From: Neorhizobium galegae bv. officinalis
Lineage (GTDB): Bacteria; Pseudomonadota; Alphaproteobacteria; Rhizobiales; Rhizobiaceae
Direction: 5' to 3'
Assembly: GCA_000985875.1 (NCBI GenBank)
Contig: CCRI01000028.1
Coordinates: 1 to 56,549, forward strand
DNA length: 56,549 nt
Made by a program: the position numbers and the translations under genes. Each line of letters begins with the position of its first letter. Position 1 is the stretch's first letter. Below, in pieces: positions 7,938-14,577 of the stretch. Under the pieces are notes generated by a model. The model had not been told where the DNA came from. It saw only the letters and a list, made by a program, of their open reading frames with translations, and ran no database searches.

Positions 7938-8200
7938 GCGACCCTCCTGTCTTCGACCTTGTACTGAACGCCAGCGACGAAGCCGGCGGACGCATTGACG
8001 ACATTGACAATGAGTTCTGCGATCGACTTGACGTCGGCGTCGGCCCGCTCGTTGTTGTGGTCGACCACGAAGACATCATTGCCGTCGGCATCCAAGACAC
8101 TGCCAATGTCCTCGATCGAGGCGCTCAGCGGCAGTCTCACGTCGAAGGCCGACAAGGAGGCTCGTAGCGCGTCCAGCTTTTCAATCAATTCCAGTTTCAC
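7934..8200 (-). CDS. Hypothetical 88-aa protein with GTG start
   Basis: The predicted product begins with GTG as MKLELIEKLDALRASLSAFD and continues through a central DADGNDVFVVDHNNERADADVKSIAELIVNVVNA segment. The GTG start at 8200 overlaps the HD-domain gene's stop as GTGA, and its own stop overlaps the next start as ATGA, which fixes the start more firmly than the longer open frame to 8317. The fold looks alpha/beta and acidic. Function is unknown. Confidence 0.7.
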   Translation of the reverse strand: MKLELIEKLDALRASLSAFDVRLPLSASIEDIGSVLDADGNDVFVVDHNNERADADVKSIAELIVNVVNASAGFVAGVQYKVEDRRVA

Positions 8201-8889
8201 GGCTGCACCTTCTGTCTGGCGGCGCAGGCAATGGCTGCCTGGCGAGCGATCTGATCCGAGCCGATCAGCCGGTGGGCCATCTCGGCAAATTTCTCTTCCG
8301 CGTCGGCCTGACCCCAAAGCTTGAACGTGCCGGTGGTCTTCGGTCGAGACGAGTTGTTGAACTGAGATGCGGCCCGCGGCCCAAAGCGCTGGATCGCTTC
8401 CTCACGGCACATGCGATCGTCCATGTCCTTGACGACCTTCTTTTGCCGGGTGGTCCAGAATTCAGGAACGGGCAGCGCCGCGGCGGTGTAGATCGCCTCG
8501 TCCCATTTATCCTTGAGCGCCTCGATAGCTTCAGAAAACGCGCCGGTTTCGGCCATGCCGTGCACGGACAGTAGATGAGAGTTCAGAAGTTTCTCCACCG
8601 GGCGAGTGATGTCGCCCAGCGCCCATTCATGAGCGTCATGAAGGAAATAGAGCCGCGCCTCCATGTGGCTGCCTCCCTCGTTGAGGATAGCCTGGGCGCC
8701 CATGACGCTGTGCTGCGCAACGGACACACCGCGACCGTTGAAGCGGCGGATACCCGCTAGCGTCTGTCCAACTTCGATAAAGCAGACCGATCCCGGGTGG
8801 GGGCAGGCGAGATCGAAACAGGTGCCATCGGCATGAAAGGACCATGCCGGTTCGGCGGCGAGGCGTGAGATGGTGGCGAGTGCGGTCAA
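8197..8889 (-). CDS. HD-domain phosphohydrolase, YfbR/DatZ-like
   Basis: This 230-aa protein has the HD signature in order: H in VSVAQHSVMGA, then HD in FLHDAHEWALGDITRP and a later conserved DDRMCREEA helix. YfbR-type enzymes remove phosphate from dNMPs, and phage relatives such as DatZ act on dATP, so a role in dNTP pools is likely. Together with the MazG-like gene in the same operon, it suggests nucleotide-pool remodelling. No PurZ-like gene is present in the window. The start at 8889 gives a normal N-terminus. Substrate is inferred, not shown. Confidence 0.82.
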   Translation of the reverse strand: MTALATISRLAAEPAWSFHADGTCFDLACPHPGSVCFIEVGQTLAGIRRFNGRGVSVAQHSVMGAQAILNEGGSHMEARLYFLHDAHEWALGDITRPVEKLLNSHLLSVHGMAETGAFSEAIEALKDKWDEAIYTAAALPVPEFWTTRQKKVVKDMDDRMCREEAIQRFGPRAASQFNNSSRPKTTGTFKLWGQADAEEKFAEMAHRLIGSDQIARQAAIACAARQKVQP

Positions 8890-8892
8890 CGG

Positions 8893-9093
8893 TCAAACCC
8901 TCGTCGCGGCATAGAAGCCGAGTGCGAAGTAGACCGCGGCCGCCATGAGGAAGGCGATGGCGCGATTATGGATCGCAACGCGCTCGACGAGTATGTCGGA
9001 TAGACGACGGCGGCTCGCCGCCTTGATAAGCGCGACCCGAGCTTCGAGATGGGGATTACCCTTAGGCAGAGGGTGGGATGATGTCGAAGCCAT
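8893..9093 (-). CDS. Small single-pass membrane protein
   Basis: This 66-aa protein has a basic, amphipathic first half (ARVALIKAASRRRLSDILVERVAIHNR) and one C-terminal hydrophobic segment (AIAFLMAAAVYFALGFYAA), so it is probably a tail-anchored inner-membrane protein. It sits as the second gene of the early-left operon. Such small early membrane proteins can act in superinfection exclusion or in shutting down host processes, but nothing here proves this. Confidence 0.65.
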   Translation of the reverse strand: MASTSSHPLPKGNPHLEARVALIKAASRRRLSDILVERVAIHNRAIAFLMAAAVYFALGFYAATRV

Positions 9094-9096
9094 AGC

Positions 9097-9333
9097 TCAG
9101 GCCTCCACGATCTGGCGCGTCGATTGACGGCGGGCGATACCAATTGCCTTCGCTCCAAGTCGCTTGACGACTTCTTCCGGGTAGCCGCGCTCACCGAGCG
9201 TTTCAACGGAGACGTTCTGGCCCGCGAAAGCGAGTTCCCGCATGTCGTCTGCCATGCGCTCAGCTAAGGAGCGAAAGCAGCGCGGCGGCTGTTTGACGGT
9301 CTGATAGGTTGGGGTTGGTTGAAAGCGGATCAT
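9097..9333 (-). CDS. First gene of the early-left operon, hypothetical
   Basis: This 78-aa protein begins MIRFQPTPTYQTVKQPPRC and has a helical body (LAERMADDMRELAFAGQNVSVETLGERGYPEEVVKRLG) that may contain a helix-turn-helix-like bend. It is the promoter-proximal gene. A ribosome-binding site (GAGGGA on the minus strand) precedes it, and a repressor-controlled promoter lies 30-60 bp upstream. The same position in other phages often holds small regulators or host-takeover proteins. Its function is not recognised. Confidence 0.7.
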   Translation of the reverse strand: MIRFQPTPTYQTVKQPPRCFRSLAERMADDMRELAFAGQNVSVETLGERGYPEEVVKRLGAKAIGIARRQSTRQIVEA

Positions 9334-9362
9334 AACTACGGTCCCTCGGTGGTGGAGCCATG

Positions 9363-9391
9363 ATCGTAGTTGATACCTACATTTTGGTCAA
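9363..9391 (-). promoter_or_regulatory. Putative early-left promoter (PL)
   Basis: On the minus strand TTGACC (9391-9386) and TACGAT (9368-9363) are separated by 17 bp. The -10 shares bases with operator 9366-9380, the same geometry as the cro promoter. It would drive the whole leftward operon from 9333 to the integrase and be shut off by the repressor. Confidence 0.65.
9366..9380. promoter_or_regulatory. Repressor operator OL1 (GTAG-N7-CTAC)
   Basis: GTAGTTGATACCTAC is one of four 15-bp sites with GTAG and CTAC arms in the immunity region. It overlaps the spacer and -10 of the putative leftward promoter. Binding by the CI-like repressor is inferred from recurrence and placement. Confidence 0.65.
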
Positions 9392-9401
9392 CACAGAAAA
9401 T

Positions 9402-9416
9402 GTAGCTTATGGCTAC
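9402..9416. promoter_or_regulatory. Repressor operator OL2 (GTAG-N7-CTAC)
   Basis: GTAGCTTATGGCTAC lies 36 bp (centre to centre) from OL1 and is almost identical to the site next to the repressor start (10421-10435). It lies upstream of the leftward -35 and could also cover a rightward promoter (TTGGTC at 9384, TTATGG at 9407). Confidence 0.62.
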
Positions 9417-9459
9417 GCATTTCGGAGTCGACTCTGATTCGGTTCTGAGTCTTTAATGA

Positions 9460-9474
9460 GAACGTAGTGAGAAC
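9460..9474 (+). promoter_or_regulatory. LexA (SOS) box, alphaproteobacterial type
   Basis: GAAC-GTAGTGA-GAAC is an exact direct repeat with 7-bp spacing, the complement of the GTTC-N7-GTTC LexA site known in alphaproteobacteria. It lies 15 bp before the GTG start at 9489, close to a possible promoter (TCGACT at 9428 and TTTAAT at 9452, 18-bp spacing). LexA bound here would block transcription of the 81-aa gene until DNA damage. Confidence 0.68.
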
Positions 9475-9488
9475 AAAGGAGTAGAGCA

Positions 9489-9734
9489 GTGGTGACTTAT
9501 TACGTGGTCCAATCATTTCAGCGCGGGAAAAAAGGAATGCTTATTCCGGATCAGCCGAAGCAGGCCCGCGATGAAAGCCATTGTGGCTTGATGGCGGAGA
9601 GGCTCGCATTGACGAGCGCGAGCGTGGTCGCGTTCTCCCGATCGGGGTGCCCTGACACGGGTGACTGGGGTGACGCTAAGATCATTTCCCAGTTTGGAGA
9701 AGTCCCGTCGGAGCTGCTGGAGATGACCGCTTAG
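9489..9734 (+). CDS. SOS-controlled 81-aa protein, antirepressor candidate
   Basis: This 81-aa soluble protein begins (GTG GTG) MVTYYVVQSFQRGKKGMLIPDQPKQA and has a beta-start, helical middle (GLMAERLALTSASVVAFSRS) and an acidic tail. No family with a known function is recognised. A ribosome-binding site (AAAGGA) lies about 8 bp upstream, and a LexA box precedes it. It is convergent with the repressor gene and their 3' ends overlap by 4 bp. In other temperate phages, LexA-regulated genes near the repressor encode antirepressors (for example Tum of phage 186). The same role here is inference. It might instead be an unrelated stress protein. Confidence 0.7.
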   Translation: MVTYYVVQSFQRGKKGMLIPDQPKQARDESHCGLMAERLALTSASVVAFSRSGCPDTGDWGDAKIISQFGEVPSELLEMTA

Positions 9735-10438
9735 CGGGCGTCATATTTTCCGACAACGCGGTGGCAGACTGGCCATTCCTGCCGGTACTCAGTGAACTCC
9801 AGCAGGGGGTTATATTGCTGCAAATGCCACTCGCGCTCATTCCAGCCGTTTAATTGCTTGACGATCGCCTCTACGTCCCCGCCGTTTGGCGGGGTGTGAT
9901 ACAGGATGACGTTCCTCATCCGAGCCGGCGGGAGGTGCGGGTTCACAAGCGCCATATCTCCAGGCCAGAATGCCGGCACCATCGAATCTCCGACGATCAG
10001 CAGCCCGTACCCACCCTTGACGTTTTCAAGCTCGGCTGGGCGTTTTACATAATCGATTGCGTCGAACGAGATGATGACGTGGCCGTCTCCTCCCATCGCC
10101 CCCGTATAAAGAGGCATTTTACCGGTTCCCAGAAGCTGTTCGCCGGGAACAATGTCGACCTGCTTCGTCGCGCGTCCTCGTTTCCGCCGCTCGACTTTGA
10201 TGGGAGGTTCCCCCTGGGCGCTTAGCAACCAGGCTTCGGTGACGCCGTAGATCTTTGCGATATCGGGCAGTCGTCGAATATCTGGGCGAGTGGCGTCACT
10301 TTCCCATGTAGAGACATTTACGCGATTGATGCCGAGCTGCTCCGCAACTTCGTCTTGCGAGAGGCCTTTTGCGGTGCGCGCATAGCGAAGGCGGGAGCCG
10401 AGTGTTTCCATCGTGTCGTTGTAGCTAATGGCTACCAT
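9731..10438 (-). CDS. CI-like repressor: XRE HTH plus S24 peptidase domain
   Basis: This 235-aa lysogeny repressor has an XRE helix-turn-helix (LGSRLRYARTAKGLSQDEVAEQLGINRVNVSTWE, residues 13-46) and a LexA/CI-type S24 domain. The catalytic dyad appears as S152 in VGDSMVPAFWPGD and K194 in IVKQL. The region where LexA is cut at Ala-Gly reads MPLYTGAMGGDGH (residues 108-120), with Gly-Gly in place of Ala-Gly, so self-cleavage may be weak or absent. ATG at 10438 touches an operator; Met10 (10411) is an alternative start. It faces the Cro-like gene across the operator region. Confidence 0.92.
   Translation of the reverse strand: MVAISYNDTMETLGSRLRYARTAKGLSQDEVAEQLGINRVNVSTWESDATRPDIRRLPDIAKIYGVTEAWLLSAQGEPPIKVERRKRGRATKQVDIVPGEQLLGTGKMPLYTGAMGGDGHVIISFDAIDYVKRPAELENVKGGYGLLIVGDSMVPAFWPGDMALVNPHLPPARMRNVILYHTPPNGGDVEAIVKQLNGWNEREWHLQQYNPLLEFTEYRQEWPVCHRVVGKYDAR
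10421..10435. promoter_or_regulatory. Repressor operator OR2 (GTAG-N7-CTAC)
   Basis: GTAGCTAATGGCTAC abuts the repressor ATG at 10438. It differs from OL2 at one base only. Bound repressor here could limit its own expression. Confidence 0.62.
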
Positions 10439-10458
10439 TTTGCACCTACGGATTTATG

Positions 10459-10488
10459 TTGACATTAGCCGTAGTCATCGCCTACGTT
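10459..10488 (+). promoter_or_regulatory. Cro promoter (PR), possibly leaderless transcript
   Basis: A perfect TTGACA (10459-10464) and TACGTT (10483-10488) are 18 bp apart, with operator 10471-10485 between and into the -10. A start about 7 bp after the -10 coincides with the A of the cro ATG (10495). No ribosome-binding site is visible, so the mRNA may be leaderless. Confidence 0.65.
10471..10485. promoter_or_regulatory. Repressor operator OR1 (GTAG-N7-CTAC)
   Basis: GTAGTCATCGCCTAC occupies the spacer of the cro promoter. Repressor binding would block early-right transcription. It also overlaps a weak leftward promoter candidate for the repressor (GATGAC and TAAATC on the minus strand, 17-bp spacing). 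Confidence 0.65.
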
Positions 10489-10494
10489 ATCAGC

Positions 10495-10698
10495 ATGATC
10501 GAAATTGTCGAAAAAGCTGCCGAGAAAGTGGGAGGGGTTGTCGCTCTGGCGCGTGGCCTTGGTGTGAAGCATCCGTCTCTCCACTCATGGAACAGGGTGC
10601 CTGCCGAACGGGTCGCTGAGTTTGCTCGTCTTTCAGGCTTTCCGCGGCATCAGATTCGACCAGATCTTTACGAACCTCCCAAGGAGGCCGCCGAATGA
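10495..10698 (+). CDS. Cro/YdaS-type HTH regulator
   Basis: This 67-aa protein (MIEIVEKAAEKVGGVVALARGLGV then HPSLHSWNRVPAERVAEFARLSG) is a compact helix-turn-helix of the Cro/YdaS type. It ends with RPDLYEPP, the characteristic C-terminal segment of YdaS-like proteins. It probably binds the same GTAG-N7-CTAC operators and favours lytic development. The in-frame extension to 10456 would cross the promoter, so the start at 10495 is preferred. The gene is divergent from the repressor. Confidence 0.82.
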   Translation: MIEIVEKAAEKVGGVVALARGLGVKHPSLHSWNRVPAERVAEFARLSGFPRHQIRPDLYEPPKEAAE

Positions 10699-10703
10699 GC
10701 AGT

Positions 10704-10970
10704 TCATTGCGTCGGCTGGCGGCCGGCATCTCCCAAAATTCGCGGTTCTATCCTATCCAGGTGTTCCAGCGCCATGCATGCGAGGCGCTGTGTGTCCCGG
10801 GCAGGAACCCTCTGAACCGTTTCCAGCCGCGATCGGATGTCGTCGACCAGCGCCATGCGGGTGCTTCGTGTGTCGTCGTATTCGCGGGTCACCAGGTGCG
10901 TCAGGTTTATGACGAGCTGCTCGAGCACCGTGAAATTGGCGATCATCGCATTGAGCGCTGGTTCGGACAT
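10704..10970 (-). CDS. Hypothetical 88-aa helical protein
   Basis: This protein reads MSEPALNAMIANFTVLEQLVINL and continues as long helices with charged repeats (TREYDDTRSTRMALVDDIRSRLETVQ and CMALEHLDRIEPRIL). It could form a coiled coil. The start has a strong ribosome-binding site (AAGGAAA). The longer frame to 11690 is antisense to the CII-like gene and is rejected. It lies convergent to the Cro-like gene and divergent from the CII-like gene. Function is unknown. Confidence 0.6.
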   Translation of the reverse strand: MSEPALNAMIANFTVLEQLVINLTHLVTREYDDTRSTRMALVDDIRSRLETVQRVPARDTQRLACMALEHLDRIEPRILGDAGRQPTQ

Positions 10971-11063
10971 TTCGTTTCCTTCTTCTCGTTCTCGCGGCCC
11001 GACCTCGTAAGGGCCTGTGGTCCGCCGTGATTTCGTGACGCCCTGACTTCGCAAACCGAAACC

Positions 11064-11107
11064 TTTCCCGCCACGGGAAAACCTGCCGCGAATTCCCGTG
11101 GCGGGAA
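11064..11107. promoter_or_regulatory. Two inverted palindromes before the CII-like gene
   Basis: Site 1 (11065-11079, TTCCCGCCACGGGAA) and site 2 (11093-11107, TTCCCGTGGCGGGAA) are exact reverse complements of each other, 28 bp apart centre to centre, each with 6-bp arms. They may be an operator pair for the regulator that follows. Alternatively the RNA could form hairpins that mask its AAGGAG ribosome-binding site, which starts at the end of site 2. Confidence 0.55.
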
Positions 11108-11117
11108 GGAGATTTTC

Positions 11118-11615
11118 ATGTCTGCAAACGAAGCCTGGATTTTCCGTCTCAAGGCCGCCCAGCGAGATCTGATCGAAGCATGTGGCGGTGTCGAACGCGC
11201 CGGCAACAAGACCGGTTACGGCAAAAGCACCGTCGGCCGCTGGTTCGATGGTGCCGATCCGACAACGATGCCGCTCGCGGCCGTTCGTACTTTGGAAATT
11301 GACTGCAACCAGCCGATTGTCACCGCGGTGATGGCCGAGGCGACGGGCAGGCGTCTGACCGATCCCGACCTGGAGCGGGCGGCCGAGGTTTCCGTCATGC
11401 AGAGCCATGCGGAAGTGATGCGCCAGATGGCGGAGCTTGCCAACGGAATGGCTATGGCGATCGCCGACGGCAAGGTGACCCCAGCCGAGGCTACGCGGGT
11501 CGATCGAATTGCGTCGGATATCCAGAGCGCCACGAATGATCTCCGGTCCGCATTCGCGAGCATCAAGGCCAAGGGCGGAATTGCAGCGGCGCTGCGCATC
11601 GTGGGGGACGAATGA
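11118..11615 (+). CDS. CII-like phage regulator
   Basis: This 165-aa protein starts MSANEAWIFRLKAAQRDLIEACGGVERAG and has a helix-turn-helix-type segment (KTGYGKSTVGRWFDGADP). A helical C-terminus follows with VMRQMAELANGMAMAIADGKVTPAEATRVDRI, which could oligomerise. The pattern matches the phage CII-like regulator group. It heads the rightward early operon and is preceded by a strong AAGGAG ribosome-binding site and a pair of palindromes. It may control lysis-lysogeny or replication genes. Family assignment is likely; the target is unknown. Confidence 0.72.
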   Translation: MSANEAWIFRLKAAQRDLIEACGGVERAGNKTGYGKSTVGRWFDGADPTTMPLAAVRTLEIDCNQPIVTAVMAEATGRRLTDPDLERAAEVSVMQSHAEVMRQMAELANGMAMAIADGKVTPAEATRVDRIASDIQSATNDLRSAFASIKAKGGIAAALRIVGDE

Positions 11616-12040
11616 TGGAATATTCCCGCGTTCCCTGCGAGGGCAGGCCGAAAGAAATTGCCGTCGGCATGATGCTGGCTGGCCAGGCACAGGGTTTCAT
11701 ACCCGCCGACCGCTCGCCGCTCACCGGGCATGAGGAACTGATCCTCGCCCGGCAGCCAACGCACGACGGCTACCTGAACGTCGGCGTCGCTGTATTCTAT
11801 CCGCCTCAAAACAGCGACTGCCTGTGGCTCGACATTCTCTATGTCGCACCTGAATTCCGGCGGCGTGGCGTAGGACGCGAGCTGGTGAGCCAGGTCCGGC
11901 AGATCGCCGCGGAAGGTGGCTATGCCGAGTTCAGCATCGGCACGATGCTGAACAACGCTCCGATGTTGGCGTTGCTGAAATCAATCGGCCTGACACGCGG
12001 CCTCGTCTATTTCGACGAGCGGTGCGGGAGCGCCGCCTGA
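11612..12040 (+). CDS. GNAT-family N-acetyltransferase
   Basis: This 142-aa protein has the acetyl-CoA-binding motif A of GNAT enzymes: LWLDILYVAPEFRRRGVGRELV, with the pyrophosphate-binding RRRGVG loop. The C-terminus (MLALLKSIGLTRGLVYF) also fits. It overlaps the CII-like gene as ATGA and the helicase-methyltransferase gene as TGATG. GNAT proteins in phages may acetylate host proteins, toxins, tRNA or (as in Mu Mom) modified DNA bases. Coupling to a DNA methyltransferase is suggestive only. Confidence 0.85.
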   Translation: MMEYSRVPCEGRPKEIAVGMMLAGQAQGFIPADRSPLTGHEELILARQPTHDGYLNVGVAVFYPPQNSDCLWLDILYVAPEFRRRGVGRELVSQVRQIAAEGGYAEFSIGTMLNNAPMLALLKSIGLTRGLVYFDERCGSAA

Positions 12041-14577
12041 TGGATTACCAGAGCTTCCTTGCCGCGAAGATCCAGATGGCGCCAGACGGCGGGTTTGCCG
12101 TCGCTTGGGATGAAATCAATGCCATCCTGAAGGACCATCAGAAGGCGATCGTCATCTGGGCCTGCGCAGGCGGGAGGCGTGCAATCTTCGCCGCGTTCGG
12201 CCTCGGCAAATCCGTCATACAGCTCGAAATCCTGCGTCTGGTTCTGAAGCGCTTCGGCGGTTCCGGCCTCCTGACCATTCCGCTCGGCGTGCGCCAGGAG
12301 TTCCGGCGCGATGCGGCCATGCTGGGCATCGAGATCCATTTCATCCGCTCAGCAGTCGAGATGAGCGGCCCTGGCCTTTACATGACCAATTATGAGACCG
12401 TGCGGGACGGGAAGCTCGATCCTCGTATTTTCACGGCCACCAGCCTCGACGAAGCGTCCTGCCTTCGCGGGTTCGGAGGGTCCAAAACGTTCCGCGAGTT
12501 CATGCGGCTATTCGACGGTGTGCGTTTCAAGTTCGTCGCGACCGCGACGCCGAGCCCGAACGAATTCATTGAGCTGCTTGCCTATTCCGCATTCCTCGAA
12601 GTGATGGACATCGGGCAGGCGAAGACGAGGTTCTTCAAACGCAATTCCGAGAAGGCCGACAGCCTGACCATCCACCCGCACAAGGAACGCGAGTTCTGGC
12701 TGTGGGTCGCGAGTTGGGGCCTGTTCGTCGAAAAGCCCTCCGACATAGGCTATTCCGACGAGGGTTACGACCTGCCGGAGATGGTCATCAACTGGCATGA
12801 AATTCCTGCCGACCACGCCTCGGCAGGGACAGAGAAGAACGGCCAGGGGAGATTGCTGCGCAATGCCGCGGCGTCTCTTCAGGATACCGCCCGCGAGAAG
12901 CGGGACAGTCTCAGCGCCCGTGTAGCCAAGATGATGGAAATCCGGTCGGAAGATCCCGACGCCCATCGCCTGATCTGGCACGACCTCGAAGCCGAGCGGC
13001 ATGCGATCGAGGCAGCTATCCGGGACGTCGTGACCGTCTACGGGACGCAGGATCTCGACCGGCGCGAGCAGGCCATCATCGACTTTTCCGAGGGCCGAAC
13101 CCGCGAACTTGCCGGCAAGGCCTCGATTATGGGGTCCGGCTGCAATTTTCAGCGCCACTGCTGGTGGGCGATCTTCCTCGGGATCGGCTTCAAGTTCAAC
13201 GACTTCATCCAGGCCGTCCACCGTATCCAGAGATTCCTGCAGACGCACGAAGTCCGCCTCGACCTCATCTACACCGAGGCCGAACGTCCCGTGCGCGACA
13301 GCCTGGAAGCCAAGTGGCGGCGTCATAATGAGCAAAGGGCCATCATGACAGCCATCATCAGGGAATACGGCCTCTCGTCGGCCGCGATGATCTCCAGCCT
13401 GCAGAGGGCCATGGGTGTAGAGCGGATCGAAGTCACCGGCGAGGGCTATTGCGTCGTCAACAACGACTGCGTGCCGGAATGCCGGTCCATGGCCGAAAAC
13501 AGCGTCGACCTGATCGTCACCTCGATCCCATTTTCGACGCAGTACGAATATTCGCCGAACTACGCCGATTTCGGTCACACCGATGACAATGCCCACTTCT
13601 GGCAGCAGATGGATTTTCTCATCCCGGAGCTCTATCGGATCCTCGCGCCTGGCCGGGTCGCAGTCATCCATGTGAAAGACCGTATCGTGCCTGGCGGCAT
13701 GACCGGTTTGGGGTTCCAGACCGTCTATCCGTTCGCCGACGATTGCACGGCAGCCTTTCGCAGACATGGCTTCGCCTTCCTCTCCCGAAAGCCCGTGACT
13801 ACCGATGTCGTTCGGGAAAATAACCAGACTTACCGGCTCGGATGGTCCGAGCAATGCAAGGATGGAAGCCGCATGGGCGACGGTTTGCCGGAATACCTGC
13901 TGATATTCCGCAAGCCACCGTCTGACGCTTCGAACGGCTATGCCGACAAGCCGGTAAAGAAGGACAAAAAGGAGTGGGCGGGCAACGGCCCCAACACCGG
14001 CTGGACGAATGCCGACGGCTATTCCCGCGCGCGCTGGCAACTCGATGCCCATGCCTACATGCCGTCGTCCGGTAATCGTCAACTCCGACCGCAGGAACTG
14101 ATGGGGCTTGAGGCCCACCAGATCTTTAAGCTGTGGAAAGCCTTTTCGCTCCATTCGATTTACGATTTCGAGCATCACGTCAGGATTGCCGAGGCTCTGG
14201 AGGAGCGGGGCATGCTGCCCTCGACCTTCATGCTGCTGCCGCCTCATTCCAAGCATGACGACGTCTGGACCGACGTGACGCGCATGCTCTCGATGAACAC
14301 CTTGCAGGCGGGGCAGGGGCGTGAAATGCATCTCTGCCCGCTGCAGTTCGATATCGTCGACCGCTGCATCGCCCGCTACAGCGAAAAAGGCGAAACGGTT
14401 TTCGATCCTTTCGGCGGGCTGATGACCGTCCCTTATCGGGCGATCAAGCTCGGTCGCAAGGGCAGGGCCGTCGAACTGAACCCGGCCTATTTTCTCGACG
14501 GCTGCAAGTATGTCGAGGCCGCATCGCGCGAAATGGCGATGCCGACACTCTTCGACCTGCTGGAGGCTGCGGAATGA
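12040..14577 (+). CDS. SF2 helicase - DNA methyltransferase fusion
   Basis: This 845-aa protein joins an N-terminal SNF2-like SF2 helicase to a beta-class amino-methyltransferase. The helicase has a Walker A variant FGLGKS (K57), the DEAS box (D137-E138), the TATPSPNE motif III, and a final segment GSGCNFQ...HRIQRF. The methyltransferase carries motif IV TSIPFS at residues 494-499 before motif I FDPFGG at 788-793, the order of beta-class N4-cytosine/N6-adenine enzymes. TSIPF is a variant of the usual (S/T/D)PP(Y/F). The start ATG 12040 overlaps the GNAT stop (TGATG). No nuclease domain is evident, so it should protect rather than restrict. Confidence 0.88.
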   Translation: MDYQSFLAAKIQMAPDGGFAVAWDEINAILKDHQKAIVIWACAGGRRAIFAAFGLGKSVIQLEILRLVLKRFGGSGLLTIPLGVRQEFRRDAAMLGIEIHFIRSAVEMSGPGLYMTNYETVRDGKLDPRIFTATSLDEASCLRGFGGSKTFREFMRLFDGVRFKFVATATPSPNEFIELLAYSAFLEVMDIGQAKTRFFKRNSEKADSLTIHPHKEREFWLWVASWGLFVEKPSDIGYSDEGYDLPEMVINWHEIPADHASAGTEKNGQGRLLRNAAASLQDTAREKRDSLSARVAKMMEIRSEDPDAHRLIWHDLEAERHAIEAAIRDVVTVYGTQDLDRREQAIIDFSEGRTRELAGKASIMGSGCNFQRHCWWAIFLGIGFKFNDFIQAVHRIQRFLQTHEVRLDLIYTEAERPVRDSLEAKWRRHNEQRAIMTAIIREYGLSSAAMISSLQRAMGVERIEVTGEGYCVVNNDCVPECRSMAENSVDLIVTSIPFSTQYEYSPNYADFGHTDDNAHFWQQMDFLIPELYRILAPGRVAVIHVKDRIVPGGMTGLGFQTVYPFADDCTAAFRRHGFAFLSRKPVTTDVVRENNQTYRLGWSEQCKDGSRMGDGLPEYLLIFRKPPSDASNGYADKPVKKDKKEWAGNGPNTGWTNADGYSRARWQLDAHAYMPSSGNRQLRPQELMGLEAHQIFKLWKAFSLHSIYDFEHHVRIAEALEERGMLPSTFMLLPPHSKHDDVWTDVTRMLSMNTLQAGQGREMHLCPLQFDIVDRCIARYSEKGETVFDPFGGLMTVPYRAIKLGRKGRAVELNPAYFLDGCKYVEAASREMAMPTLFDLLEAAE

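Noticed and set aside
9366..9416. A LexA-box reading of the GTAG sites
   Set aside because: The arms are GTAG and CTAC (inverted), not the direct GTTC or GAAC repeats of the LexA box.
10704..11690. A 328-codon frame on the minus strand
   Set aside because: Most of it is antisense to the CII-like gene. Only the last 88 codons (10704-10970) have their own ribosome-binding site and coding-like content, so only that part is annotated.
12508..14331. A 607-codon minus-strand frame inside the helicase-methyltransferase gene
   Set aside because: It is the mirror frame of a GC-rich gene. It has no motifs, and the plus-strand gene has all of the expected ones.
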